Below, in pieces: positions 1 to 8,728 of a stretch of 36,414 nucleotides of DNA. Origin of the DNA: an uncultured Eubacteriales bacterium (GTDB taxonomy: Bacteria; Bacillota_A; Clostridia; Oscillospirales; Oscillospiraceae); assembly GCA_949739085.1 (NCBI GenBank), contig CATIYU010000151.1:1-36414 (forward strand), written 5' to 3'. The position numbers were made by a program, and so were the translations under genes. The stretch's first letter is position 1; every line of letters begins with the position of its first letter. The notes under the pieces were generated by a model, which had not been told where the DNA came from, searched no databases, and was given only the letters and a program-made list of their open reading frames with translations.

Positions 1-231
1 AAGCCGGATCTGGTCCTCATGGACATCACCATGCCCAACATGGACGGTCTGGAGGCCCTGAAGGCCATCCGTGCCGCAGACGGCAACGCCAACGTGGTCA
101 TGTGTTCCGCCATGGGCCAGGAGACCATGGTCATCGACGCCATCCGTTCCGGCGCAAAGGACTTCATCGTCAAGCCCTTTAAGATTGAGCGCGTGCTGAA
201 GACCGTCACCTCCATTGTAGGCGAGCCCTGA
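1..231 (+). CDS. cheY: CheY response regulator, 3' part (5' end outside window)
   Basis: This is the C-terminal 76 residues of a single-domain receiver; the reading frame is open from base 1, so the N-terminus lies upstream. The phospho-acceptor Asp is codon 8 (bases 22-24) in LVLMDITMPNMDG. The conserved Ser follows in VMCSAMGQ and the conserved Lys in DFIVKPF. In the CheY family CheA phosphorylates this Asp, and CheY-P binds the flagellar switch (FliM or FliY) to change rotation. The lack of any output domain and the position just before fliO match the Bacillus fla/che order, where cheY follows fliM and fliY. The TGA stop shares one base with the fliO ATG, so the genes are probably translationally coupled. 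Confidence 0.95.
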   Translation, partial: KPDLVLMDITMPNMDGLEALKAIRAADGNANVVMCSAMGQETMVIDAIRSGAKDFIVKPFKIERVLKTVTSIVGEP

Positions 232-590
232 TGCCCGCTGTTTTCTCCCTGCTTGGCATCCTGCTGGTGCTCCTGCTTGTCCTGGGCGGCAGCTACCTCT
301 TCACCCGCTGGGCGGGGATGGGGCTGGCCGGCCGCTTTGGACTGCCAGGGGCCGGGCATGTTCGCGTGCTGGAGCGGGTCACCTTGGGCAGGGACCAGTC
401 TCTGCTGGTGGTGCAAGCCGCAGAGCGGTACTTTTTACTTGGCAGTTCTCCCTCCGGATTCTCCCTGTTGGCCGAACTGACAGCGGAGGAGGGGGAGCTC
501 TGGAGCGCCCCTCCCCCCTCGGGCGGCCCGGCGTCCGCGAATGCGCCGGATTTTCGCGCCCTGTTCAAGCGGCTGCGGGAGAAGAAATGA
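231..590 (+). CDS. fliO: FliO/FliZ flagellar export-gate assembly protein
   Basis: This 119-residue protein has one N-terminal membrane segment (about residues 4-25) and a small cytoplasmic domain. The domain contains RVTLGRDQSLLVVQ followed by ERYFLLG, the pattern of FliO (FliZ in Bacillus). FliO is a membrane chaperone that helps FliP oligomerise in the type III export gate. The assignment rests on topology, length and position between cheY and fliP, because FliO sequences diverge strongly. The ATG overlaps the cheY stop by one base. Residues 85-102 are rich in Pro, Ser and Gly and are probably a flexible tail. Confidence 0.88.
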   Translation: MPAVFSLLGILLVLLLVLGGSYLFTRWAGMGLAGRFGLPGAGHVRVLERVTLGRDQSLLVVQAAERYFLLGSSPSGFSLLAELTAEEGELWSAPPPSGGPASANAPDFRALFKRLREKK

Positions 591-612
591 GGGAGAGAGG
601 AGGTTTCATTTC

Positions 613-1281
613 ATGACCGACGCGCTTATCAACGTCAACGGCTCCAATGTACAGACATTAGACATCATGCTGCTGATGACGGTTATCACCCTGTTGCCGT
701 CGTTGGTGGTGATGATGACCTCCTTTACCCGTTATGTGATGGTCTTCGGCTTCCTGCGCACCGCCATGGGCACCCAGCAGAACCCGCCCAACATGGTGCT
801 GGTGGGAATGGCCCTGATTTTGACGCTCTTCAGTATGACGCCTACGCTGGACGACATCAAGGCGGACGCATTCGACCCCTATACGGCTGGGGAGATCACC
901 CAGGAGGAGTTTTTCGACCGGGCTCAGGTGCCGCTGAAAGAGTATATGCTCAATCAGACGGAAATCCCCAGCATGGAGCTCTACTGCAATATGACCAACA
1001 CGCCGGTCCCACAGAGTCAGGACGAGGCCCGGGACCTACCTATGCGGGTAATTATGCCGGCCTATGTGACGACGGAACTGAAGACGGCGTTCTCTATCGG
1101 CTTCCTTCTGTATATCCCGTTCCTGCTCATTGACATCATTGTGTCGTCTACGCTGATGAGTATGGGCATGGTCATGTTGCCGCCCGCCATGATTTCTACC
1201 CCTTTCAAAATCCTGCTCTTTATCATGCTGGACGGCTGGCCGTTGCTCTTTGAGACACTGGTGCAGGGCATCCGTTACTGA
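613..1281 (+). CDS. fliP: FliP flagellar type III export gate protein
   Basis: This is a 222-residue polytopic membrane protein. The C-terminal half carries the FliP signature MPAYVTTELKTAFSIGF, followed by the segment LMSMGMVMLPPAMISTPFK that is close to Bacillus FliP. FliP forms the core pentamer of the FliPQR export pore. The frame is open from 541, but I start at 613 because GAGAGGAGG lies just upstream at the right distance, and this gives the length of Bacillus FliP (about 221). There is no long cleaved signal peptide of the enterobacterial kind. Between the first and second membrane pairs is an acidic extracytoplasmic loop (about residues 76-120). fliQ follows after 16 bases. Confidence 0.97.
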   Translation: MTDALINVNGSNVQTLDIMLLMTVITLLPSLVVMMTSFTRYVMVFGFLRTAMGTQQNPPNMVLVGMALILTLFSMTPTLDDIKADAFDPYTAGEITQEEFFDRAQVPLKEYMLNQTEIPSMELYCNMTNTPVPQSQDEARDLPMRVIMPAYVTTELKTAFSIGFLLYIPFLLIDIIVSSTLMSMGMVMLPPAMISTPFKILLFIMLDGWPLLFETLVQGIRY

Positions 1282-1297
1282 GAGGAGGCGCTGAGGG

Positions 1298-1564
1298 ATG
1301 AGTACCGATTTGATTACAGAGGTCTTCCGGGAGGGCGTGTGGGTCGTTGTGAAAATCAGCGGTCCTATGCTGGTGTTGAGTATGGCGGTGGGGATTTTCC
1401 TGGCGCTGTTCCAGGCGGTTACCCAGATCCATGAGCAAACCCTCCAGTTTATTTTCAAGGTGGTCATCGTGGGCGGCGTGCTGCTCATTGGCGGCGGCTG
1501 GATGATGGAGAATCTGCTGGACTACGCCAAGGGGCTTTTTCAGCTGATGCGGCTGGGCGGTTAG
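1298..1564 (+). CDS. fliQ: FliQ flagellar type III export gate protein
   Basis: This 88-residue protein has two hydrophobic helices (about residues 16-40 and 50-70), as expected for FliQ (usually 89 residues). The stretch ALFQAVTQIHEQTLQFI is characteristic of the family. FliQ packs around the FliP/FliR core of the export pore. A GAGAGGAGG ribosome site lies about ten bases before the ATG. It sits between fliP and fliR in the standard order. Confidence 0.97.
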   Translation: MSTDLITEVFREGVWVVVKISGPMLVLSMAVGIFLALFQAVTQIHEQTLQFIFKVVIVGGVLLIGGGWMMENLLDYAKGLFQLMRLGG

Positions 1565-1577
1565 AGGAGGCAGCGGT

Positions 1578-2342
1578 TTGGATTGGGCGGAATTATCCCT
1601 GTTTTTTTTCATCCTCGCCCGAATGAGCGGCTGCGTCCTGTTTAATCCGATTCTGGGGCGGCGGGGTATGCCAGGCATGTTCAAAAGCGGTCTGATCCTG
1701 CTGCTGTCTGTGACGGCCCTCACGATGACAGGCTACCGTCCGTCTGTTCCGGGAACCATCCTGGAAATGGCGGGGATTATACTGCTGGAGTTTGCCCTGG
1801 GATATATTCTGGGGCTGGCGATGAACATTTTTTTCTATATCCCGCTGCTGGGCGGCGAGACCATTGACACGCAGATGGGCATGTCTATGGGCAAGACCTA
1901 CGACCCCAGCAGTCAGGCGTCCGTGTCTGTGTCCGCTATGCTGCTGAACACGTTGATGATGTTGTTGTTCTTTGTGGCAAACGGGCATCATACCCTGATG
2001 AGGATTATCCTCGTTTCGGGGCGGATTGTTCCCTTCGGCCAGGTGGTCCTGGGCCGGGACCTCTATTGGACGCTGGTCGAGCTCTTTATCGAGTGTACCG
2101 TGCTGGCGATCAAGCTGTGTATGCCCATTCTGGCGGCGGAGCTGCTGGGGCAGATCAGCATGGGCATACTGATGAAGGTTATTCCCCAGATTAACGTTTT
2201 CGTCATCAACATTGACCTGAAGGTTATTATCGGCCTGGCGCTGGAGCTGCTTTTGCTGGCTCCCTTCAGCGAGTACCTGATGAGTGTAGAGGTGAAGATG
2301 CTCCGGACATTTCAGGAGCTGATAACCATGATGGCGGGATAG
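1578..2342 (+). CDS. fliR: FliR flagellar type III export gate protein
   Basis: This 254-residue hydrophobic protein has six or so membrane segments. It contains MSGCVLFNPILGRRGMP near the N-terminus and GGETIDTQMGMSMGKTYDP in the middle, both typical of FliR. FliR completes the FliP5-FliQ4-FliR1 pore and contacts FlhB. I read the start as TTG at 1578 because GAGGAGG (1564-1570) is spaced correctly and no suitable ATG lies nearby. The length is close to the family norm of about 260. flhB begins 45 bases downstream as a separate gene; some Clostridia have a FliR-FlhB fusion, but here a stop codon intervenes. Confidence 0.96.
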   Translation: MDWAELSLFFFILARMSGCVLFNPILGRRGMPGMFKSGLILLLSVTALTMTGYRPSVPGTILEMAGIILLEFALGYILGLAMNIFFYIPLLGGETIDTQMGMSMGKTYDPSSQASVSVSAMLLNTLMMLLFFVANGHHTLMRIILVSGRIVPFGQVVLGRDLYWTLVELFIECTVLAIKLCMPILAAELLGQISMGILMKVIPQINVFVINIDLKVIIGLALELLLLAPFSEYLMSVEVKMLRTFQELITMMAG

Positions 2343-2387
2343 CGCCCCCAAGGGGGATCGTGCGGCTGGCAAAGGGGGGATCAGGCG

Positions 2388-3461
2388 GTGGCCGACTCAT
2401 CCAAAACCGAAAAACCAACCGCAAAACGACGGCGAGACGAACGAAAAAAAGGTCACGTCGTCATGAGCAAAGATGTGGTCGCAGTGGCCACTTTAGTGGG
2501 CAGTCTGGTGATGCTTCGGCTGATGGCCCATACGGTGCTGGAGGAGGCAGGCGTCCTGTTCCAGACCTGCTTTACCTATATAGGCGGTTGTTACCCCGGC
2601 ATTGTGCCGGAAATTTCCCGAGAGCTGATTTATAAGTGCATTTCCATTGTGGCGGCTGTGGCGGGACCCTTCCTGCTGGTGACCATTGCACTGAATGTTA
2701 TCGCCACCTTCTCCCAGACAAAGCTCCTGATTACCCGGGAGCCTTTGAAGCCCAAGCTCAGCAAGCTCAGCCCCCTCAAGGGGATTAAACGGCTTTTTTC
2801 CCTGAAGAGCGTGGTTGAGCTGGTGAAAAATCTACTGAAAATCAGCATCCTGCTGGTCCTTATTTACCAGTATTTCAGCACGGCGGTGCGGGATTTCTAC
2901 CGGTTCCTGGATATGGAACTCAGCGATGCCTGCGCCATTCTCTTCGACCATATCTTCCAACTGCTCTTCCGGGTGGCGCTTGCCTTTGCGGTTGTGGCTT
3001 TTTTCGATTACCTCTATCAGTGGTGGGATTACGAGAAGAGCCTGCGTATGTCCAAGGAGGAAATTAAGGAAGAGTTTAAACAGATGGAGGGCGACCCCAA
3101 GGTCAAGGGAAAGATCAAGGAAATCCAGCGCAAGCGGGCCCGGGAGCGTATGATGCAGCAGGTGCCCGGCGCGGACGTGGTTATCCGAAACCCGACCCAT
3201 GTGGCGGTGGCCCTGCGCTATAAGCCGGACCGGGACAGCGCGCCGGTAGTGGTGGCCGTGGGCCTGGATGAACTGGCGCTGCGCATTGTGTCCGTAGCGG
3301 AGGAAAATAATGTGGCGGTGGTGGAGAACGTATCTCTGGCCCGCGCCCTCTATGCCGGTACGGAGCTGAACCGGGAAATTCCCCCGGAATTTTACGGCCC
3401 TGTGGCGGAGATACTGGTCTACGTGCTGAAGCTGGACCAGCAGCCACCCGCCGCTAATTGA
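2388..3461 (+). CDS. flhB: FlhB flagellar export switch protein
   Basis: This 357-residue protein has a basic N-terminal tail (KPTAKRRRDERKKGHV), four membrane segments within about residues 28-215, and a cytoplasmic C-terminal domain. The autocleavage motif NPTH is intact (Asn268-Pro269). In this family, self-cleavage at that site allows the switch from rod/hook export to filament export. The start is read as GTG at 2388 with AAAGGGGGGA about seven bases upstream; no in-frame ATG fits better. A separate protein homologous to only the C-terminal domain is encoded at 33662-34036. Confidence 0.97.
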   Translation: MADSSKTEKPTAKRRRDERKKGHVVMSKDVVAVATLVGSLVMLRLMAHTVLEEAGVLFQTCFTYIGGCYPGIVPEISRELIYKCISIVAAVAGPFLLVTIALNVIATFSQTKLLITREPLKPKLSKLSPLKGIKRLFSLKSVVELVKNLLKISILLVLIYQYFSTAVRDFYRFLDMELSDACAILFDHIFQLLFRVALAFAVVAFFDYLYQWWDYEKSLRMSKEEIKEEFKQMEGDPKVKGKIKEIQRKRARERMMQQVPGADVVIRNPTHVAVALRYKPDRDSAPVVVAVGLDELALRIVSVAEENNVAVVENVSLARALYAGTELNREIPPEFYGPVAEILVYVLKLDQQPPAAN

Positions 3462-3536
3462 GAACGAATATACCGCCCAACCCGGGCGTTTGATGATATA
3501 CTGTAAACCCAATTGTTGAAAGAAAGGACACGGGCC

Positions 3537-5654
3537 ATGAAGCGAATTCTCCAAAACAGCATAGCAATCGCAGTGGTCATTATCGTCCTCTTTATTATCG
3601 TCCCCCTACCCACCCAACTGCTGGACGTGCTGCTGGTGGTCAATATTTCTTTGTCCATGTTGATTCTCGTCATTACAATGACCATCTCGGACGCACTGGA
3701 CTTCTCCATTTTCCCATCCCTGCTGTTGATTACCACGCTGTTCCGGCTGGGCCTGAACGTATCCACTACCCGGCAGATTCTGGGCCGGAACGGCGACGCC
3801 GGTAATGTCATCCTGTCCTTCGGCACCATGATTACCCAGGGGAACATCGTCCTGGGCGTTATCATCTTTCTCATTATCGTCCTGGTGCAGATGATCGTGG
3901 TCACCAAGGGCGCGGAACGCGTCTCGGAGGTGGCGGCCCGCTTTACCTTGGACGCCATGCCCGGTAAGCAGATGGCCATTGACGCAGACTTGAGTTCCGG
4001 CCTCATTGACGAACAGGGGGCCAAGATCCGCCGGGCCAAGATTCAGAGCGAGGCGGACTTCTACGGCGCCATGGACGGCGCCACCAAGTTCGTCAAGGGC
4101 GACGCCACCATGAGCATCATCATTACCGCTATCAACTTTATCGGCGGTTTGATTCTCGGCGTCTCCATGGGCGGCATGGATATGAGCACGGCCCTCTCCA
4201 CCTACTCCATCGCCACCATCGGCGATGGCCTGGTCTCCCAGATTCCGTCCCTGATGATCTCCACCGCTACGGCCATGATTGTCACCCGGTCCGTCTCCGA
4301 CGGCAGCCTTAACGACGACGTGGTCGGGCAGTTCTCCAACCAGCCCCGGGCGATTTTCACCGCCGGTATGGTGATCTCCCTGCTGGGTCTGATTCCCGGC
4401 ACGCCCCATGCGGCCCTGCTGTTCGTGGGTATTGGGCTCATCGCGGCGGGCTGGTGGATGTCCAGCCGGCTGGAGCGCAAGCAGGCGGCGGCCTTGGCGG
4501 CGGAAACCGCCGCGGCGGCCCCAGCGGTGGAACAGCCTGCGCAGGCCAGTCCCAATGACTTTTACAAGGATATCAATAACGTCTACAGCCTCCTCACAGT
4601 GGAACCCATTGAGATGGAGTTTGGATACAGCCTCATCCCCATGGTGGATGAGAGCAGCGGCGGCAAGCTCATCAGCCGCATTGTGATTTTCCGGCGGCAG
4701 TACGCCCAGGAAATGGGTTTCGTCATTCCATCCATCCGCTTCCACGACGCCTCCTCTATGGGTCCCAACCAGTACGCGGTGAAGATCAAGGGGGAGGAGG
4801 TGGCCCGGGGCGAGATTCTGGTGGATTACTACTTGGCCCTGGAGCCCGCCAACCCCGGCGGGGAGATCGACGGCATCGAGACGGTGGAGCCCGCCTACGG
4901 CATCCCCTCCCGGTGGATTCTGCCGGAGAACAAGGAGATGGCGGAAATCTACGGCTACACCGTCATCGACCCCCTCTCCGTCATGCAGACCCACCTGAGC
5001 GAGGTCATCCGCAGCCACGCCTACGAACTGCTGGGCCGGGCGGAGGTGATCCAGCTGGTGGAGAACCTGAAGCGGACCTCTCCCGAGGTGGTGGAGGAGG
5101 CCATTCCCAACGTGCTTACCTACGCCCATCTGGAGCGCATTTTAAAGAACCTCCTGCGGGAGGGCGTGCCCATCCGGGATCTGGCTACCATTCTGGAGAC
5201 CGCTGTGGAGGCCCTGAGCACCACCAAGGACCTGGATATGGTTACCGAGAACATCCGCGCCTCCCTCAGCCGCACTATCACCCGGCGCTTCTGCGAGCAT
5301 GGCCAGCTGCGGGTGGTCACCTTGGACGCCGAGGTGGAAAAGCGGGTCATATCCTCCCTTACCAAGAACGAGCAGGGCATCTACCTGGCAATGGGTCCGG
5401 ACCTGATGCAGCAGATTGTCACCCAGCTGGCAGAGCACATCAAGAAGTTCAACGACCTCAGTCAGACGCCCATCGTGCTTACCAGCCAGGTAATCCGCAT
5501 CTATCTCAGCCGGATGCTGGCCCAGTTTTACCCCAACTTGTACGTGCTGGCGTTTAATGAGATCACCAGCGACGTGCAGATACAATCCCTGGGGAATGTC
5601 ACGCTGCCCCGGGAGGCCCAGGGCAGGCCAGAGAGAAGGGCGGCGGTGGTATGA
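3537..5654 (+). CDS. flhA: FlhA flagellar export gate ring protein
   Basis: This 705-residue protein has about eight N-terminal membrane segments (to about residue 315), including the family signature around FTLDAMPGKQMAIDADL (near residues 136-152). An Ala-rich linker (about 317-336) leads to the large cytoplasmic domain, which forms a nonameric ring and docks chaperone-substrate complexes. The frame extends back to a TTG at 3513, but AGAAAGGA about nine bases before the ATG at 3537 decides the start. The stop overlaps the fliA start as ATGA. Neither flhF nor flhG follows, unlike in many Bacilli and Clostridia. Confidence 0.97.
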   Translation: MKRILQNSIAIAVVIIVLFIIVPLPTQLLDVLLVVNISLSMLILVITMTISDALDFSIFPSLLLITTLFRLGLNVSTTRQILGRNGDAGNVILSFGTMITQGNIVLGVIIFLIIVLVQMIVVTKGAERVSEVAARFTLDAMPGKQMAIDADLSSGLIDEQGAKIRRAKIQSEADFYGAMDGATKFVKGDATMSIIITAINFIGGLILGVSMGGMDMSTALSTYSIATIGDGLVSQIPSLMISTATAMIVTRSVSDGSLNDDVVGQFSNQPRAIFTAGMVISLLGLIPGTPHAALLFVGIGLIAAGWWMSSRLERKQAAALAAETAAAAPAVEQPAQASPNDFYKDINNVYSLLTVEPIEMEFGYSLIPMVDESSGGKLISRIVIFRRQYAQEMGFVIPSIRFHDASSMGPNQYAVKIKGEEVARGEILVDYYLALEPANPGGEIDGIETVEPAYGIPSRWILPENKEMAEIYGYTVIDPLSVMQTHLSEVIRSHAYELLGRAEVIQLVENLKRTSPEVVEEAIPNVLTYAHLERILKNLLREGVPIRDLATILETAVEALSTTKDLDMVTENIRASLSRTITRRFCEHGQLRVVTLDAEVEKRVISSLTKNEQGIYLAMGPDLMQQIVTQLAEHIKKFNDLSQTPIVLTSQVIRIYLSRMLAQFYPNLYVLAFNEITSDVQIQSLGNVTLPREAQGRPERRAAVV

Positions 5655-6472
5655 GCGGCGGGCTGAACCAGCCGGCCGCCACGGAGCCGCTCTGGACCCA
5701 GGAGGAAATCGACGCCATGAGCAAGGAGGACCTCCTCCTGCTCTACAAGAGCAGCGGTCGCGAGGAACTGAAATGGCCCCTGGCGCTGCGGTATGTGGGG
5801 TTGGTGAAGAGTATCGCCTTGCAGGTGCGTGGAGTTTATGCCAGCTTTGCCCAGGTGGATGACATCATCAACGAGGGCGTGCTGGCCCTGGTTGGGGCGG
5901 TGGACAAATTTGACCCCGATAAGGGCATTAAATTTGAGACCTTCGTCTCCAAGCGTATTCGGGGCGCGGTGATTGACCTGGCCCGCCGCCAGGATTGGGT
6001 GCCCCGCAGTGTGCGGCGGAAGGCCCGGGAGATTGATCAGGCCAGTGTGGAGCTCTACTCGGAGCTGGGCCGCTACCCCACGGACGAGGAGGTGGCTAAC
6101 CGCTTGGGCATCAGCCAGGAGCAGTACCAGGAGGATCTGGCGGATTCGTCCCTGTGCAACGTCCTGTCCCTGGACTCCATCTTTGAGGACCGGGAGCAGG
6201 GAGGCGGCCTGGACGTGGCGGATCAGGATTCCGTGAGCCGTCCAGAGGACTCCCTCCTGCGCCAGGAGCTGCTGGATACGCTGACAGACGGCATTACATC
6301 CCTCCGGGAAAACGAGCAGCTGGTGGTCTCCCTGTACTACCGGAAAAATCTCAGCATGAAGGAGATCGCCCAGGTGATGGAGGTCAGCGAGCCGCGAATC
6401 TCGCAGATCCACTCCCGGGCCATTCAGAAGCTGAAGCTGTATATGAAGCGGTATATGAACGGGGAGGCGTAA
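5651..6472 (+). CDS. fliA: RNA polymerase sigma-28 (FliA/SigD), motility sigma factor
   Basis: This 273-residue sigma-70-type factor is of the FliA/WhiG class. Region 2 (about residues 45-125) includes DDIINEGVLALVGAVDKFDP and KFETFVSKRIRGAVIDLAR. Region 3 contains ELGRYPTDEEVANRLGIS. Region 4 carries the helix-turn-helix LSMKEIAQVMEVSEPRISQI (about 234-253). The family directs RNA polymerase to TAAA-N15-GCCGATAA/T promoters of late flagellar and chemotaxis genes. Candidate sites of this type occur before fliD, yjfB and cheA in this window. It starts inside the flhA stop (ATGA). No FlgM anti-sigma gene is seen here. Confidence 0.96.
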   Translation: MSGGLNQPAATEPLWTQEEIDAMSKEDLLLLYKSSGREELKWPLALRYVGLVKSIALQVRGVYASFAQVDDIINEGVLALVGAVDKFDPDKGIKFETFVSKRIRGAVIDLARRQDWVPRSVRRKAREIDQASVELYSELGRYPTDEEVANRLGISQEQYQEDLADSSLCNVLSLDSIFEDREQGGGLDVADQDSVSRPEDSLLRQELLDTLTDGITSLRENEQLVVSLYYRKNLSMKEIAQVMEVSEPRISQIHSRAIQKLKLYMKRYMNGEA

Positions 6473-6507
6473 GCGCCCCGGGACCTGATATTGAGAGGAG
6501 CAGTTAT

Positions 6508-7260
6508 ATGTTCAAAGGCTTTTACAACTTAACCTCCGCCATGCTGAGCCAGGGGCGGCGGCTGGACGTGGTGGCCCACAACATGACCAACATTTCCACC
6601 GTGGGCTTCCGGGGCGACCGGTATACGGACAGCACCTTCCAGGACGTCCTCATCAGCCGGGTGGGCAACAAGAATAAGGCCGTCTCCACGGAAATGGGCA
6701 ACGAGACCTACATCCTGGCTCCCAGCCAGCTCTATACCGACTACACCCAGGGTTCCCTGGAGGAGACAGGCCTGCCTCTGGACTTTGCCATCTGGGGAGA
6801 TGGCTTCTTCGCCGTTCTGCGGGACGGCGAGGTGGGCTACACCCGTTCAGGCAGTTTTGTGCTGGACGACAACGGAATGCTCTGCTTGGCCGGACAGGGC
6901 CAGGTGCTGGACCGGGAGGGCCAGCCCATCCAGCTGACCACGGACCACGTCTATGCGGACAGGACCGGCGCGATCTACACGGAGGAGGGCCGCAATTATC
7001 TGGCCTCCCTGGGCGTGTATTCCTTCCCGGATACCGGGGAGCTGGAGCGCAATGACCGCGGCCTCTTCGTGGGCGAGGGCGCTCAGCTCAGCGAGAACTC
7101 TGTGATCTACCAGGGCCGGGTGGAGCGGTCCAATGTGAACATGGTGCAGGAGATGGTCTACATGATGACCAGCCAGCGGGCCATCCAGAGCGCCGCCCAG
7201 ATGAGCAAGCTCTACGACCAGATTATGACCAAGGCCACCACGGAGCTGGGCCGTCCATAA
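6508..7260 (+). CDS. flgF: Flagellar rod/hook-basal-body protein (FlgF/FlgG family, FlhO-like)
   Basis: This 250-residue rod protein has the FlgBB N-terminal motif LDVVAHNMTNISTVGFRGD (NNxxNxxTxGFK type) and the conserved core pattern DFAIWGDGFFAVL. Its C-terminal helix, RVERSNVNMVQEMVYMMTSQ, matches the SNVDxVxEMVxMIxxQRxY pattern of the family. It is exported through the type III gate and builds the distal rod. The N-terminus MFKGFYNLTSAMLSQGRR resembles Bacillus FlhO, whose gene also comes as a tandem pair with a second rod gene. The choice between flgF and flgG naming is uncertain, but the family is clear. GAGAGGAG precedes the ATG. Confidence 0.85.
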   Translation: MFKGFYNLTSAMLSQGRRLDVVAHNMTNISTVGFRGDRYTDSTFQDVLISRVGNKNKAVSTEMGNETYILAPSQLYTDYTQGSLEETGLPLDFAIWGDGFFAVLRDGEVGYTRSGSFVLDDNGMLCLAGQGQVLDREGQPIQLTTDHVYADRTGAIYTEEGRNYLASLGVYSFPDTGELERNDRGLFVGEGAQLSENSVIYQGRVERSNVNMVQEMVYMMTSQRAIQSAAQMSKLYDQIMTKATTELGRP

Positions 7261-7314
7261 GTTGAAACAGCGGGCGGGACGCTCCGTCCGGCGGAAAGAG
7301 AGGCGTGACGCGTT

Positions 7315-8088
7315 ATGAATATGTCTTTTTACAGCGCCGCAGTGGGCGCGTACCAGCAGCAGCTGCGCATGAACATACAGGCCAACAACATTGCCAACGT
7401 GAACACACAGGGGTTCCGGGCGGAGAAGGTGACCTTCGGTGAGCTCATGAACCGGGATGTGGTGGGCATCAACAACGCCAACCTTCCCAAGGGCACGGGG
7501 GCCCGGGTGATCCAGGCCACGGTGGATTTCGCCAACAACCGGGGATATATAGAGACAAACATGCCCTACGACTTCGCCATTGCCGGAAACGGCTTTTTCG
7601 CCCTCTTCGACCCCTCCAACGGCGAGGTGTCCTACACCCGGGACGGATCCTTTATGAAAGCCCAATTCTGGATTCAGCCCGACGGCGTGGACGAGAACGG
7701 CCAGCCCCTGGAGCCCATCTCGGTCTGGCGGCTCAGCGACAATGAGGGACGGTGCGTGCTGGACCCCCAGGGCAACTTCATTGTCCTGAGCCCGGACAAC
7801 GTGGACGCGGACCCGGAGGACGAGAAATTTGAGGTAGGCGTTTTCGACTTCGCTATCCACGAGGGGATGCAGCACACCAACAGCTCCCGTTTTATCTCCA
7901 CAGAGCGCAACGGCCAGCTGTATTTGGGAACAGGCACTGTGAAGCGGGGGCTGCTGGAGCAGTCCAACACGGACCTGGCTCTGGAGTTCGTCAAGGTGAT
8001 CGAGTCCCAGCGGGCCTATAGCTACAATTTGAAGATGGTGACCACATCGGACGAGATAGAGACGACGTTTAATTCACTGAGAGCATAA
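7315..8088 (+). CDS. flgG: Flagellar rod/hook-basal-body protein (FlgG family)
   Basis: This 257-residue paralogue of the preceding gene has the N-terminal rod motif MNIQANNIANVNTQGFRAEK, the core motif DFAIAGNGFFALF and the C-terminal helix LLEQSNTDLALEFVKVIESQ. Both termini are predicted to form the coiled-coil rod core. It follows its paralogue by 54 bases, so the pair is probably co-transcribed, as with Bacillus flhO-flhP. I cannot tell from sequence alone which member forms the more distal rod. The strong start is ATG after GAGAGG. Next comes cheC, so structural and adaptation genes share a transcript. Confidence 0.85.
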   Translation: MNMSFYSAAVGAYQQQLRMNIQANNIANVNTQGFRAEKVTFGELMNRDVVGINNANLPKGTGARVIQATVDFANNRGYIETNMPYDFAIAGNGFFALFDPSNGEVSYTRDGSFMKAQFWIQPDGVDENGQPLEPISVWRLSDNEGRCVLDPQGNFIVLSPDNVDADPEDEKFEVGVFDFAIHEGMQHTNSSRFISTERNGQLYLGTGTVKRGLLEQSNTDLALEFVKVIESQRAYSYNLKMVTTSDEIETTFNSLRA

Positions 8089-8104
8089 AAAAGGGGGCGG
8101 GAAC

Positions 8105-8728
8105 ATGACGATACACAGCTTTGACGAGTTGACGACGATGGAGATCGACACCCTGCGGGAGATTGGCAGCATCGGCACCGGAAACGCCGCCACAGCCCTT
8201 TCCACCATGCTGGGCCGGGAGGTGCGCATCACCCTGCCGGAGGTGCGCATTATGGGCTATAACGAGGCCATTGAGTGGATTGGCGGCCCGGAGGCGGTGA
8301 CGGCCGGCGTGCTGGTTCGGATGAGCGGCCAGATGAACGGCATCATGCTCTCCTGCCAGCAGCTGGAATTTGTGAATCTGGTGCTGGCGAGTATGCTGGG
8401 CCTCCAGGTTCACGACTACGAGGAGCTGGATGAACTGGGAAAATCCACCCTGGTGGAGGTGGGCAATATCGCTATCTCCACGTTTATCAACGCTCTCGCC
8501 GGACTTTCTGGCATTTCCGTCGACCTGACGGTGCCGGCCTTTGCCGTGGATATGCAGGGCGCTATTCTCGCGGTGCCTATGGCGGAGTACGGCGGCACCA
8601 GCGACTATCTTATGACGATAGGAGGGAACTTTGTCTGCGACAATAAGCAGGTGCCTTGCCGCCTACTGCTCTCGCCGGACATTAGGTCCTTGAATTTCTT
8701 ACTAAAGAAGCTGGGCGTTGCGGAATGA
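8105..8728 (+). CDS. cheC: CheC CheY-P phosphatase
   Basis: This 207-residue protein has the two-fold pseudo-symmetric CheC fold. CheC dephosphorylates CheY-P and is enhanced by CheD. Each half normally carries a (D/S)xxxExxN active site. The second site is intact (Ser114, Glu118, Asn121 in STLVEVGN). The first is D15-E19 but has Ser22 where Asn is expected (DTLREIGS), so that site is probably weak or inactive. In Bacillus CheC the second site dominates. AAGGGGGCGGGAAC serves as ribosome site, and the stop overlaps the cheD start as ATGA. Confidence 0.95.
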   Translation: MTIHSFDELTTMEIDTLREIGSIGTGNAATALSTMLGREVRITLPEVRIMGYNEAIEWIGGPEAVTAGVLVRMSGQMNGIMLSCQQLEFVNLVLASMLGLQVHDYEELDELGKSTLVEVGNIAISTFINALAGLSGISVDLTVPAFAVDMQGAILAVPMAEYGGTSDYLMTIGGNFVCDNKQVPCRLLLSPDIRSLNFLLKKLGVAE

